Origin: Alphaproteobacteria bacterium
GTDB lineage: Bacteria > Pseudomonadota > Alphaproteobacteria > CBDBCS01 > JAHZLG01
Direction of reading: 5' to 3'
Length of the DNA stretch: 15,236 nucleotides
NCBI GenBank assembly: GCA_022599995.1
Contig: JAHZLG010000211.1
Coordinates: forward strand, 1-15,236
Below are positions 1 through 6,268 of this stretch, piece after piece (position 1 is the first letter of the stretch; each line of letters begins with the position of its first letter). Below the pieces are notes generated by a model. It saw only the letters and a list, made by a program, of their open reading frames with translations. It had not been told where the DNA came from and ran no database searches. The translations under genes and the position numbers were made by a program.

Positions 1-780
1 GACGATCTCGACCGCATCGTGGCAGGGTACCAAGAAAGCACCGCCCCGTTGGTGATCGGGCACCCGAAAAACCACCACCCCGCCTATGGTTGGGTGCAAT
101 CTATCCGTCGCCAAAAAGATAGGCTGCTCGCTACCATCAGCGATATGTCTACAGACCTACAACAAGCGATCAGGGACAAACATTTCAAACATGTCTCGAT
201 CGCCCTTGGCACCAAAGATGGACGGCTCAAGCACGTGGGCGTGCTGGGAGCCGTCGCCCCCGCCGTGAAGGGGCTCAAGCCCCTCACCGAGAGCGCGTTT
301 TCTACATCATCCGATGATCAAATCTACACCTACAACGAAAGTAACCAAATGGACGCCCCAGAAAACACCCCGAACACATCGCCAGTACCTACCGGCAGCG
401 TGCCGATGGAGAAGTACGACGCCGTGATGAAAGAGCTCAACGAGACGAAGGCCAAGCTGGCCGAGATGATGAAGGAGAAGGAGTCAGCGATGATGTCCGA
501 GCACCAAGCCAATGTCACCCTCGCGGTCGAAGAAGCCGTCTCCGAGGGCAAAATCGCCCCGGCGCAGAAAGCCTACTTCGCCGAGCAGTGCACCGACAAA
601 GCGGCACTGGAAAAATTTGTCGCCTTCGCCGACGGATCGCCGATCCACGCCGTGATGGAACCCGCCCCCGCTGCCCCCAGCGACAAGGGCAAGGCTACCC
701 TCACCGAAGAGGAGAAAATCATCGCCCTTAACTGCGGGCTCACGGTCGAAGAGTTTATCTCCAGCAAGGAGAACAAATAA
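1..780 (+). CDS. Mu gpI-like prohead protease/scaffold, 5' partial
   Basis: The reading frame is open from the first base of the window, so the true start lies upstream; the GTG at 19 is only an internal codon. It resembles the Mu gpI family: the maturation protease cleaves the scaffold and head proteins inside the prohead, and its C-terminal part is itself the scaffold. Visible signatures, counting the first codon as residue 1, are an APLVIGHPK motif (His21), AYGWV, a HVSIALG block with a candidate catalytic Ser66, and KHVGVLGA...AVKGL (His78); assigning catalytic residues is inference from the family. From about residue 117 the protein becomes a Pro/Thr linker, then a charged, Met/Lys/Glu-rich helix (about 136-195) typical of scaffolds, ending in an acidic tail. 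The stop TAA overlaps the next ATG, so it is coupled to the first decoration-like gene. Confidence 0.88.
   Translation, partial: DDLDRIVAGYQESTAPLVIGHPKNHHPAYGWVQSIRRQKDRLLATISDMSTDLQQAIRDKHFKHVSIALGTKDGRLKHVGVLGAVAPAVKGLKPLTESAFSTSSDDQIYTYNESNQMDAPENTPNTSPVPTGSVPMEKYDAVMKELNETKAKLAEMMKEKESAMMSEHQANVTLAVEEAVSEGKIAPAQKAYFAEQCTDKAALEKFVAFADGSPIHAVMEPAPAAPSDKGKATLTEEEKIIALNCGLTVEEFISSKENK
349..780 (+). CDS. Possible internal-start scaffold (Mu gpZ-like)
   Basis: An in-frame ATG at 349, preceded by a weak purine stretch (GAAAG at 337-341), opens exactly where the protease domain ends and the linker plus coiled scaffold domain begins. In phage Mu the scaffold is made separately from an internal start within the protease gene, and lambda does the same with C/Nu3. 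Starting here would give a 143-residue protein containing only linker, helical scaffold and acidic tail. The ribosome site is poor, so this rests mainly on position and precedent. Confidence 0.35.
   Translation: MDAPENTPNTSPVPTGSVPMEKYDAVMKELNETKAKLAEMMKEKESAMMSEHQANVTLAVEEAVSEGKIAPAQKAYFAEQCTDKAALEKFVAFADGSPIHAVMEPAPAAPSDKGKATLTEEEKIIALNCGLTVEEFISSKENK
766..771 (+). promoter_or_regulatory. Strong Shine-Dalgarno for first decoration-like gene
   Basis: AAGGAG lies 8 bases before the ATG at 780, within the end of the protease gene. It is the clearest ribosome binding site seen in the window and fits a protein needed in high copy. It also supports the 780 start over later codons. Confidence 0.7.
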
Positions 781-1190
781 TGACTGCAGCGACCAAAGAT
801 CGATACTTTGCTTATCGGGCAGGCGAGACCGCAGGATATGCCGTCGCCGCCAGCACCACCATCTTTGCAGGGGTGGTCGTGGAGGTGAACGCATCGGGGT
901 ATGTTACCAACGCTACGGCCGGGGCAAACAAACACTATATGGGCGTCACGACCGAGACCGCGAACAACAGCGGCGGCGCCAATGGCGATGCCGAGGTGAT
1001 CGTGCGGCAACGCGGCACCGTCGGCCTGCAGAACAACAGCACGAATGCCATCACCGCCTCGAATATCGGCGGGTTGGCATACCTTGCCGACAACCAGACG
1101 GTCGATAGTCTCGCCACCGGGCGCACCGCCCTTGGGCGTATCGAGGCAATCGACAGTGAATACGTGTGGGTGCAGTTAGGGGTATCGTAA
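780..1190 (+). CDS. Decoration/cement-like capsid protein 1
   Basis: This 136-residue protein is small, beta-rich and Gly/Ala/Thr/Val-rich, with no signal peptide or membrane segment. Its layout matches DUF2190-type capsid cement proteins, which sit on the outside of the head lattice. The pattern is an early TTIFAGVVVEVN strand pair followed by SGYV, a GVTTET strand, a GGANGDAEVIV turn, a G-V-L hairpin, a DNQTV loop, and a closing LGRIEAI...VWVQL strand. The same landmarks recur in the genes at 1682 and 2077, so these are tandem paralogues. It sits between protease and major head protein, where phages often encode decoration or head-fibre proteins. It overlaps the protease stop as TAATG. The family call comes from pattern recognition, not a search. 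Confidence 0.68.
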   Translation: MTAATKDRYFAYRAGETAGYAVAASTTIFAGVVVEVNASGYVTNATAGANKHYMGVTTETANNSGGANGDAEVIVRQRGTVGLQNNSTNAITASNIGGLAYLADNQTVDSLATGRTALGRIEAIDSEYVWVQLGVS

Positions 1191-1191
1191 G

Positions 1192-1689
1192 ATGGTGCAG
1201 GCGACAGCCAACAGGTTTTCCCCCACTGCTGCCGAGTCCGAGTACCGATGGTTGCCCATCGGCACGTCGACCGATATCACCAATCCAACCCAGCACCTCC
1301 CGATCGGCAGCTGGGTCGCGTGGGCGGGCGATGTCAACTCCTTGACCGACGCGCACTCCCACGAGGTAGTGCCCCTGTCCCTGACCGTGGACTCGCCATC
1401 GTGGGTGGCCGCCGCAGGGATCGTAGCCGAGGATTGGTGGCGACCCCGGATAGGGCTTCCCCCCCTCATCAAAGTCCAAGTCGAGGGCATCGTAGAGATG
1501 CCCTATGGATCTAACATAAATCGCACCCATATTGGGCGCATCCTCTTCATCGATGGCACCGGCACCGCCGTGAGGGTAACCTCGCTCAATGCCGATAAGC
1601 GTCGCCTGCTCGGCGAGCTTGTTGAAATTGAGGGCGCGGTCGCCCGCGTGCACATCGTCCCGTACGGGGGGACTTATATCAATGCCTAG
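1192..1689 (+). CDS. Decoration-like capsid protein 2, divergent
   Basis: This 165-residue protein starts one base after the previous stop, with AGGGG just upstream. Its N-terminal 60 residues are specific to it and Trp/Ser-rich. The remainder can be laid over its neighbours: VAAAGIVAEDWW corresponds to the GVTTET strand, IKVQVEGIVEM to the central hairpin, HIGRILFIDGTGTAVRV to the DNQTV loop region, and LLGELVEIEGAVARVHI to the closing strand. I therefore read it as a diverged paralogue with an extended N-terminus, possibly a second decoration protein or a vertex-specific one. It could instead be an unrelated beta-sandwich head protein. Its TAG overlaps the next ATG. Confidence 0.5.
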   Translation: MVQATANRFSPTAAESEYRWLPIGTSTDITNPTQHLPIGSWVAWAGDVNSLTDAHSHEVVPLSLTVDSPSWVAAAGIVAEDWWRPRIGLPPLIKVQVEGIVEMPYGSNINRTHIGRILFIDGTGTAVRVTSLNADKRRLLGELVEIEGAVARVHIVPYGGTYINA

Positions 1690-2077
1690 TAGCTTTGCCG
1701 TAAAAATAGCCGCTGGCGAAAAGATCAATATCGGTGACATCGTCTTGATGAACACATCGGGGTATGCCTATGCCCCCGCGGCGAATCCATCGCCCCATAT
1801 CAACTGCGGCATCGCCACCGCGACGGTGGACAACACCAACGGGGGCAATGGCGACAAGTCCGTGCCAATCCTCAACAGCGGCATCGTTGCGTTGAGGAAT
1901 GATGCAACGTTGCCCGTGCGGCAACAAGATATCGGCACGGACTGCTACAGAGCGAGCGGCAACACCGTCTCGCGCTCCGGGGCGGCATCATTTGCTCTTG
2001 GCAATGCCATCCGCTTAGATGGCAACATAGTCACGGTGTTCATCAACCCATTCTATGACAATGATTACGTGCTCTAA
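1682..2077 (+). CDS. Decoration/cement-like capsid protein 3
   Basis: This 131-residue protein starts at the ATG at 1682, which overlaps the previous stop and has a GGGGGGA stretch about 9 bases upstream. The frame extends further upstream, but the homology with its neighbours begins at MPSSFAVKIAAGE. Shared landmarks are INIGDIVLMNTSGYAY, a GIATATV strand, GGNGDKSVPIL, a SGIVALRN hairpin, and a C-terminal ALGNAIRLDGNIVTVFI strand pair. It is Gly/Asn/Ala-rich with no charged core, as usual for external capsid decoration proteins. It ends TAATG into the next gene. A capsid surface role is inferred from family layout and position. Confidence 0.62.
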   Translation: MPSSFAVKIAAGEKINIGDIVLMNTSGYAYAPAANPSPHINCGIATATVDNTNGGNGDKSVPILNSGIVALRNDATLPVRQQDIGTDCYRASGNTVSRSGAASFALGNAIRLDGNIVTVFINPFYDNDYVL

Positions 2078-2508
2078 TGTCTTTGCCCTTATATTCTTTC
2101 CTTGACCCCACCGCCTCCGTTCCTTTGCTGGTAAAGGCGAATGCCACGATATTTCGTGGCACAGCGGTGCGTTGCAACAGTGCCGGGTACATCGACTCCA
2201 ACGCGACATCGGGGGATCGCCTGCTGGGGGTCGCAACCTCCTACGCCGTGGGTGGCCCCAACGATGGCGACACCACTGTCAATGTCGTCTTCGAGGGGCT
2301 GTTCACGTTCAACAACTTCGTGTCTTCGGACACGAAGCAGCGGTTCAAAAGGAACCGCGACGAGAACAAGTATGCATACCTCAAAGACAACCAAACAGTA
2401 TCCCCCCTGTTTAGCACCGATAACCTGGTTGGCAGGGTCGTCTCGATCTCGGAGGACGAAAAAACAATCTTCGTCTTTCTCAGCAGCCGATTAAAATTCA
2501 CCGTCTGA
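2077..2508 (+). CDS. Decoration/cement-like capsid protein 4
   Basis: This is a 143-residue member of the same tandem set. It repeats the landmarks NATIFRGTAVRCNSAGYID, LLGVATS, GGPNDGDTTVNVVFEG, YLKDNQTV and LVGRVVSISEDEKTIFVFL, and is closest in layout to copy 1 (780-1190). It differs by an inserted basic loop around residues 85-98 (DTKQRFKRNRDENK). A basic surface loop could contact DNA, scaffold or the cell surface, but nothing here decides that. It is the last gene of the first transcription block; 202 bases then separate it from the major head protein. Confidence 0.62.
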   Translation: MSLPLYSFLDPTASVPLLVKANATIFRGTAVRCNSAGYIDSNATSGDRLLGVATSYAVGGPNDGDTTVNVVFEGLFTFNNFVSSDTKQRFKRNRDENKYAYLKDNQTVSPLFSTDNLVGRVVSISEDEKTIFVFLSSRLKFTV

Positions 2509-2523
2509 TCACCACGATCTCGA

Positions 2524-2703
2524 TCGCTCCCCTCTAACACAAAGAGCACCCTTTGTACTCTATCGCCCGATGCCGTCTGGCACGCTCGCTATTGCTCGCT
2601 ATCGCCGAACGGCACCGGGCTAGTCGGGCTTGCCTTTGCGTTATCGGGAGATCACTCCCGCAAGACAAGCTTGCTGTCGCTCCCCTCTAACACAAAGAGC
2701 ACC
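2524..2703 (+). repeat. Palindromic intergenic element, copy 1, flanked by 27-base direct repeats
   Basis: The whole gap between the decoration genes and the head protein is built of repeats. A 27-base direct repeat, beginning TCGCTCCCCTC and ending AAAGAGCACC, occurs at 2524-2550 and 2677-2703. Between them are two palindromic blocks. The first (about 2572-2632) carries TGGCACGCTCGC, a short loop, CGCTATCGC and CTAGTCGGGC. The second is a nested hairpin with core CGGGAG-ATCA-CTCCCG (2645-2660) inside GCTTG...CAAGC. The first block matches copies at 6580-6754 and, inverted, 11611-11760. No open frame or T-run terminator is evident. Confidence 0.75.
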
Positions 2704-2710
2704 ATCTCCC

Positions 2711-3616
2711 ATGGCAATCATTAACGCCGCAACTTTAAACTCCCTGACCACATCCTATTCTGGGGTGTTCAAAAAGGCCTTCGACGGGGTTGTCCCCGCC
2801 TCAAAAGAATTGGCGATTATCGTCCCCGCCACGACGGGGACGCTCGACCTATCGTGGATCGGGCAATACCCCGAACTCCGAAAGTGGGTGGGCGATCGGA
2901 CGCTCGACAGCATCAAACAACACAATTACAGCCTTGTTATGGACAAGTGGGAGTCGACCGTTAGTATCCCACGGGAAGCCATAGAAGATGACCAGTACGG
3001 GGTCTACTCCGCACATATTCAAGAACTTGGCTATGCCGCGAAGATGCATATGGACAAAACCGTCTTCGAAGCCCTCAAGAACGGGGATAGCGAAACATGC
3101 TATGACAGCCAGTACTTCTTCGACACCGATCACCCCGTCGGGCGCGACGGAGCAGAGGTCTCCGTGTCCAACCGCACAGGAACAACGGGCACCAAGTGGT
3201 GGTTGATGGATTGTTCGCGCCCGTTGAAACCGTTCATCTTTGCCCAACGCAAGACCCCCGAGCTTCAAGTGATGACCGCGAATGACGACGAGCAAGTTTT
3301 TACTCGTGACATCTACCGATACGGCGTCCGATGCCGGGACGTTGTCGGCTATGGCATCTGGCAATCAGTGCATCAGTCACAAGAAACCCTAAACATAACA
3401 AACTTGGAAACAGCGTGGGAGGCAATGCGAGCGCGCGTCTCAGACGAAGGCCGGCCGCTCGGAATTCACCCCACGCACCTTATCGTGCCACCCTCCTTAG
3501 AGGTCGATGCGATCAAGCTGATCGAGCGCGAACTCGTCAGCGACACCGACGGCGGCGGCAACAGCAACCATTGGTACAAGCGCGTAAAAGTCGTTTCTTC
3601 CGCATACCTTGCCTAA
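2711..3616 (+). CDS. T: Mu gpT-like major head protein
   Basis: This 301-residue protein is the main subunit of the icosahedral head. It is almost the length of Mu gpT (about 305) and has the family's characteristic start MAIINAATLNSLTTSYSGVF, where gpT-like proteins read through a LxxLxxxFxxxF-type helix. Further family features are the TLDLSWIGQYPELRKWVGDR block, the E-loop-like EDDQYGVYSAHIQELG, KTVFEALKNG, and the YDSQYFFDTDHPV metal- or turn-like motif. The ATG at 2711 is chosen because upstream codons in the frame fall in the intergenic repeat and lack homology. The site before it (GAGCACCATCTCCC) is not a Shine-Dalgarno, which is odd for so abundant a protein. The C-terminus has the expected GTLIVPPSLE-like HLIVPPSLEVDAIKLIERE segment. 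Confidence 0.93.
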   Translation: MAIINAATLNSLTTSYSGVFKKAFDGVVPASKELAIIVPATTGTLDLSWIGQYPELRKWVGDRTLDSIKQHNYSLVMDKWESTVSIPREAIEDDQYGVYSAHIQELGYAAKMHMDKTVFEALKNGDSETCYDSQYFFDTDHPVGRDGAEVSVSNRTGTTGTKWWLMDCSRPLKPFIFAQRKTPELQVMTANDDEQVFTRDIYRYGVRCRDVVGYGIWQSVHQSQETLNITNLETAWEAMRARVSDEGRPLGIHPTHLIVPPSLEVDAIKLIERELVSDTDGGGNSNHWYKRVKVVSSAYLA

Positions 3617-3622
3617 GCCAAA

Positions 3623-3642
3623 CCCCACCCCTCCCCACCCCC
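3623..3642 (-). other. Potential G-quadruplex (minus strand)
   Basis: The + strand has C-runs of 4, 4, 4 and 5 separated by single bases (A, T, A). The minus strand therefore reads as four G4+ runs with one-base loops, the arrangement expected to fold most stably. It lies 7 bases after the head-protein stop and 24 bases before the proposed gp35-like start. The G-rich strand is the template strand for the late genes. Confidence 0.6.
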
Positions 3643-3665
3643 TTCTACTTGAACGGATAAGCATC

Positions 3666-4007
3666 GTGGAAATCACCGTGAAAATCGCCCAAAAGGGCAA
3701 GAAACACTTTCGCCGTGCCGGGCACAATTTCTCGTCCATCGAGACTGTGTACGAAGTGACGGAAGAGCAAGCAACCATCATTCGGGCAGAAAAGATGCTG
3801 CGGGTCATTGAACCCGCCGCCAGTGAAGGGGGTGCCGAAGATGCCCCCAAGGCAAAGAAGAAGGACACCAAGCCCGGCGCGCCGAAGGGAAAAGAGAAAG
3901 CCGCAGGTGCCGCCACACCCAATGATGAGGAGAAAGCCGCAGGTGCCGTCACACCCAATGATGAGGAGAAAGCTGCAGGTGACGCCTCTCCCAGTGATGA
4001 GGGCTAA
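3666..4007 (+). CDS. Mu gp35-like/HI1506-type small head protein
   Basis: This 113-residue protein lies between the head protein and the DUF1320 gene, the position of Mu gp35. I chose GTG at 3666: the earlier TTG at 3609 overlaps the head-protein end and would encode a Pro-rich leader from the C-run. A second GTG at 3678 is possible. The N-terminal 55 residues form a compact domain (VEITVKIAQKGKKHFRRAGHNF, then VTEEQATIIRAEKMLRVIE) like the short gp35/HI1506 proteins, where the C-terminal segment recalls how phage head accessory proteins specify a residue-level fold. After it comes a Lys/Pro/Gly linker, then three 12-residue repeats of EKAAG-x-x-[TS]-P-x-DE and a final Gly. The low-complexity tail is probably unstructured. 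Its exact role in the head is not known to me. Confidence 0.6.
   Translation: MEITVKIAQKGKKHFRRAGHNFSSIETVYEVTEEQATIIRAEKMLRVIEPAASEGGAEDAPKAKKKDTKPGAPKGKEKAAGAATPNDEEKAAGAVTPNDEEKAAGDASPSDEG
3894..4001 (+). repeat. Three 36-base tandem repeats in the gp35-like gene
   Basis: Three in-frame 36-base units encode EKAAGAATPNDE, EKAAGAVTPNDE and EKAAGDASPSDE. Units 1 and 2 are nearly identical in DNA; unit 3 has drifted. The array makes the acidic/alanine C-terminal tail and could expand or contract by slippage without shifting the frame. Confidence 0.9.
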
Positions 4008-4010
4008 GCT

Positions 4011-4403
4011 ATGCCCTACACATCAAGAACGGCGATCGAAACCCGTTACGGCACGAGTTTCGTTGACTACTACTCCAACGAGCAGATCGATGCCGGTATC
4101 GCCGCAGGCGATGCCGAGATCGATGCCTACGTCTCCGCACACTACAAGGTGCCGCTCGGGGCTGTCCCGGCCGTGCTCGCAAATATTGCCATCGATATGG
4201 CGATCTACCACGCCACCCCGCCCACCGGGGCAGGCATGACCGAGCAGATCGAGAAACGCTACGAGAACGCGCGCAACCTGCTAAGCAAGATTGCCAAGGG
4301 GTTGGTCAACCTCGGCATCGCCGAAGACACCCCCGTGCCCACGGCAGACGACGTCATCATCACTGCCCCCGACCGCCGCTATAACCGCGGGCTAGGGCTG
4401 TAA
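4011..4403 (+). CDS. DUF1320 (Mu gp36-like) head-tail connector
   Basis: This 130-residue protein opens MPYTSRTAIETRYGTSFV and continues with an Asp/Glu/Ile/Ala helix (EQIDAGIAAGDAEIDAYVSAHY), then KVPLGAVPAVLANIAIDMAIYH. This is the standard pattern of the DUF1320/gp36 family of Mu-like phages, helical adaptor-type proteins at the head-tail neck. The C-terminal section (RYENARNLLSKIAKGLVNLG) and a short tail ending RRYNRGLGL also fit. Length is typical. A GAGGG stretch precedes the ATG by about 7 bases, and TAATG couples it to the next gene. The function is inferred from family and position. Confidence 0.85.
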   Translation: MPYTSRTAIETRYGTSFVDYYSNEQIDAGIAAGDAEIDAYVSAHYKVPLGAVPAVLANIAIDMAIYHATPPTGAGMTEQIEKRYENARNLLSKIAKGLVNLGIAEDTPVPTADDVIITAPDRRYNRGLGL

Positions 4404-4837
4404 TGACCGGCTTTGCCTTTAGCCTCTCGCGCCCCATCACCGCCCTCGCCGCGCAGGCCTCGCACACCGCCGAGGTGGCAAACGATCCCCGGCTGATCGA
4501 AGAGATCGCCGCTGTGTTCGAAAGCGAAGCCCGCGACCGCATCGGCAGCACCAAGCAAGACCCACGCGGCAAGGCTTGGCAACCGTGGACGCAGCGCACG
4601 GCAGACAAGCGGCACAGCGGGCAATCCCTGCTCCTTGCCACGGGGCACCTGCTCGACAGCATCACTGCCCAAGTGCGCGGCAAGACCGTCACCGTGGGCA
4701 GCACACGCGCCTACGCCGCCGTCCACCAATTCGGACACGGCAATGTGCCCGCCCGGCCCTTCGTTGGATTAGGCCGCCCCGAGCAAACCGCCATCGATGA
4801 CATCATTGCTTCCTTTGTCGGGGGCGCATCACAATGA
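4403..4837 (+). CDS. Phage virion morphogenesis protein (Mu gpG / P2 gpS type)
   Basis: This 144-residue member of the tail-completion family (Phage_tail_S) terminates and stabilises the finished tail before it joins the head. Family signatures are visible: an N-terminal helix, DRIGSTKQDPRGKAWQPWT (the conserved F/I-x-x-x-xDP-G-W-x-L/W motif), a basic ADKR segment, then the LLATGHLLDSI block, VTVGSTRAYAAVHQFG and NVPARPFVGL, the usual C-terminal hallmark. Length agrees with the family. It overlaps both neighbours (TAATG before, ATGA after), so it is translated in a coupled row with the DUF1320 and gp37-like genes. Confidence 0.9.
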   Translation: MTGFAFSLSRPITALAAQASHTAEVANDPRLIEEIAAVFESEARDRIGSTKQDPRGKAWQPWTQRTADKRHSGQSLLLATGHLLDSITAQVRGKTVTVGSTRAYAAVHQFGHGNVPARPFVGLGRPEQTAIDDIIASFVGGASQ

Positions 4838-5355
4838 CCCGCATCGTTGACCTACGCACGGCTGTCGTGCAGACCACAAAGACCACACTGGGAGAAGGCT
4901 GGGACGTGAAAGCACACCCCGGAACCTTCGACATCCAAGAACTGCTGCAACGCCGCGTCGGGCAGTCTGCCGTCCGGATCGCCATCACCGGAGGGAATGC
5001 GACAAATGCCGGCGACGGCGAAATTGACCTTGAGACTGCCATCACCGCAGTCATCATCGCTACCCGCGATGATGAAGGGGCAAACGCCGCAGCCACCGCC
5101 GAGCTGATCGCCAGCCATTGGCAGGACAACAGCTTTGCCGCCTTAGGGGCACGCCCCTTTGGCGTGACCCGCATAAACAACCTCTACTCCACCACGATCA
5201 ACAACCAAGGGATAGCGATGTGGGGCGTAGAAGCGCAAGGATTGCTTAGGTTCGGTGCCGACCAAATCACCGGCGATGAATACGCCATCGATCACATCAT
5301 CGCCGAACAGAAAACCCCCGCCACCCTCACCACCACGATCGGACTGGCAGAATGA
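4834..5355 (+). CDS. Mu gp37-like (DUF1834) protein
   Basis: This 173-residue protein lies between the gpG-like gene and baseplate gene V, the expected location of Mu gp37. N-terminal VDLRTAVVQTTKTTLGEGWDVKAHPG, a QELLQRRVGQSAVRIAITG strand segment, a helical middle ending in ASHWQDNSF, then GVTRINNLYSTTINNQGIAMWGVEAQGLLRFG make an alpha/beta fold of the tail-terminator type; the WxVxxxQ...RF-like strand near the end is typical. It probably acts at the neck or tail terminus, but the precise job in this phage is inferred. ATGA overlaps occur at both ends. Confidence 0.72.
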   Translation: MTRIVDLRTAVVQTTKTTLGEGWDVKAHPGTFDIQELLQRRVGQSAVRIAITGGNATNAGDGEIDLETAITAVIIATRDDEGANAAATAELIASHWQDNSFAALGARPFGVTRINNLYSTTINNQGIAMWGVEAQGLLRFGADQITGDEYAIDHIIAEQKTPATLTTTIGLAE

Positions 5356-5990
5356 ACGAAGTCGCGACCCTGCTTGCCCGCCTAGCGGCAGTGGAAGACC
5401 GCATCGCCAAGACGGTGATGCAAGGCACCATCGCCGAAGTCGATGCACCCACCGGCACCGCCCGCGTGCAATCTGGCGAACTGCTTACCGGCTGGCTGCC
5501 CTACGCCATCCCGGTCATGTCCAGTACCGTGATCATCGCCCGCACCCCGGCGATCGGCGAGCAAGCAATCGTCTGCTCGCCCAACGGGGAGACCGACAAC
5601 GGGGTCATTATACTAGGATTTGCCACCAATAACGGAGGCATTACTGACATCCCCCCGGGTGAACTACGGGTCATCACGAACGCCAACGTCTCGGTCACCG
5701 CGACTGGCAATGCCACGGTTGCCGCCATCGATGCCACCATCGAAGCAAGCGGCAATGCCACGGTCACCGCCACGGGCGATGCCACCATCACCGCAGGAGG
5801 CGATGCCACCATCACCGCCGATGGCGACGTTGCCATCGATGGCGACGTCATCAACATCACCGCTACCCCGATCACGGGCAGGGTGAACATCAATGGCAGC
5901 ACCCAGCAATGCCTAGGGAGCAACACCCCCTGCTATCTGACTGGCACCCCCCACCTCATCAGCCCCTTGAATAAGGTATCGCTCGGATAA
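5352..5990 (+). CDS. V: Baseplate spike protein V
   Basis: At 212 residues it matches P2 gpV (about 211), the trimeric spike at the centre of the baseplate that pierces the outer membrane. Residues 1-20 form a helix, and about 22-95 are the OB-fold of the Phage_base_V family (TIAEVDAPTGTARVQSGELLTGWLP, then TPAIGEQAIVCSPNGE). After a PPGEL linker (100-105), residues 114-167 are short beta repeats of the form x-x-x-G-[ND]-A-T-[VI], as in a triangular beta-helix needle. The tip region has two Cys (187 and 194) and a lone His201. The HxH iron-binding motif known from P2 gpV and phi92 spikes is not seen. It opens the baseplate block and is coupled to neighbours by overlaps. Confidence 0.9.
   Translation: MNEVATLLARLAAVEDRIAKTVMQGTIAEVDAPTGTARVQSGELLTGWLPYAIPVMSSTVIIARTPAIGEQAIVCSPNGETDNGVIILGFATNNGGITDIPPGELRVITNANVSVTATGNATVAAIDATIEASGNATVTATGDATITAGGDATITADGDVAIDGDVINITATPITGRVNINGSTQQCLGSNTPCYLTGTPHLISPLNKVSLG
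5691..5852 (+). repeat. Degenerate 24-base tandem repeats in spike gene V
   Basis: About six to seven 24-base units (one shortened to 21) encode eight-residue steps such as TATGNATV, TATGDATI and TAGGDATI. The DNA stays similar (GGCGATGCCACCATCACC-like), so the array probably grew by duplication. Each unit would add about one strand to the beta-helical needle. Confidence 0.85.
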
Positions 5991-6268
5991 TGCCACTCGA
6001 CAGCACCGCCCTTGCGTCATTGCTGCAGACCAAACTGCACGCGGCCTACGCAACCCCGCCAACCGATGCCGCCACCGCGCAGGCCGGCTTGTGCACCGCG
6101 ATCGCCGAAGCCGTCATCGAACACTTCACGGCCAACGCCGAGGTGGCCATCGCCATCGATGCCACCGTCGATGCGACAATGCAGGCGACCCTGCTCTCCA
6201 CAGCCCCGGGCAGCCCCATCACCGGGGTTGCCCAAGCCGTCCAAAACCTTACAGCGGGCATCGCGTAA
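5990..6268 (+). CDS. Small conserved-type tail/baseplate protein, unknown role
   Basis: This 92-residue, Ala/Thr-rich protein lies between spike V and the gp25-like gene W, coupled to both by TAATG. N-terminal MPLDSTALASLLQTKLHAAY looks helical, followed by an IAEAVIEHFTANAEVAIAI segment and a Gly/Pro turn near the end (APGSPITGVAQAV). I recall similar small proteins with an EHFTANAEV-like stretch beside V or W in other P2/Mu-like phages, but no function is known to me. It lacks Cys and Trp and has no signal or membrane segment. It is certainly coding given coupling and codon use; its role as a baseplate accessory is a guess from position. Confidence 0.7.
   Translation: MPLDSTALASLLQTKLHAAYATPPTDAATAQAGLCTAIAEAVIEHFTANAEVAIAIDATVDATMQATLLSTAPGSPITGVAQAVQNLTAGIA

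Noticed and set aside
1051..1755. A 234-codon open frame on the minus strand.
   Set aside because: It lies antisense to two coupled decoration-like genes, is His/Arg/Gly-rich with no family pattern, and is a by-product of GC-rich codon use. The same holds for long minus-strand frames at 7187-7759, 11272-11847 and 13545-14075.
3609..3665. TTG start at 3609 for the gp35-like gene.
   Set aside because: It would overlap the head-protein stop and add a Pro-rich leader made by the C-runs; GTG at 3666 begins where the domain begins.
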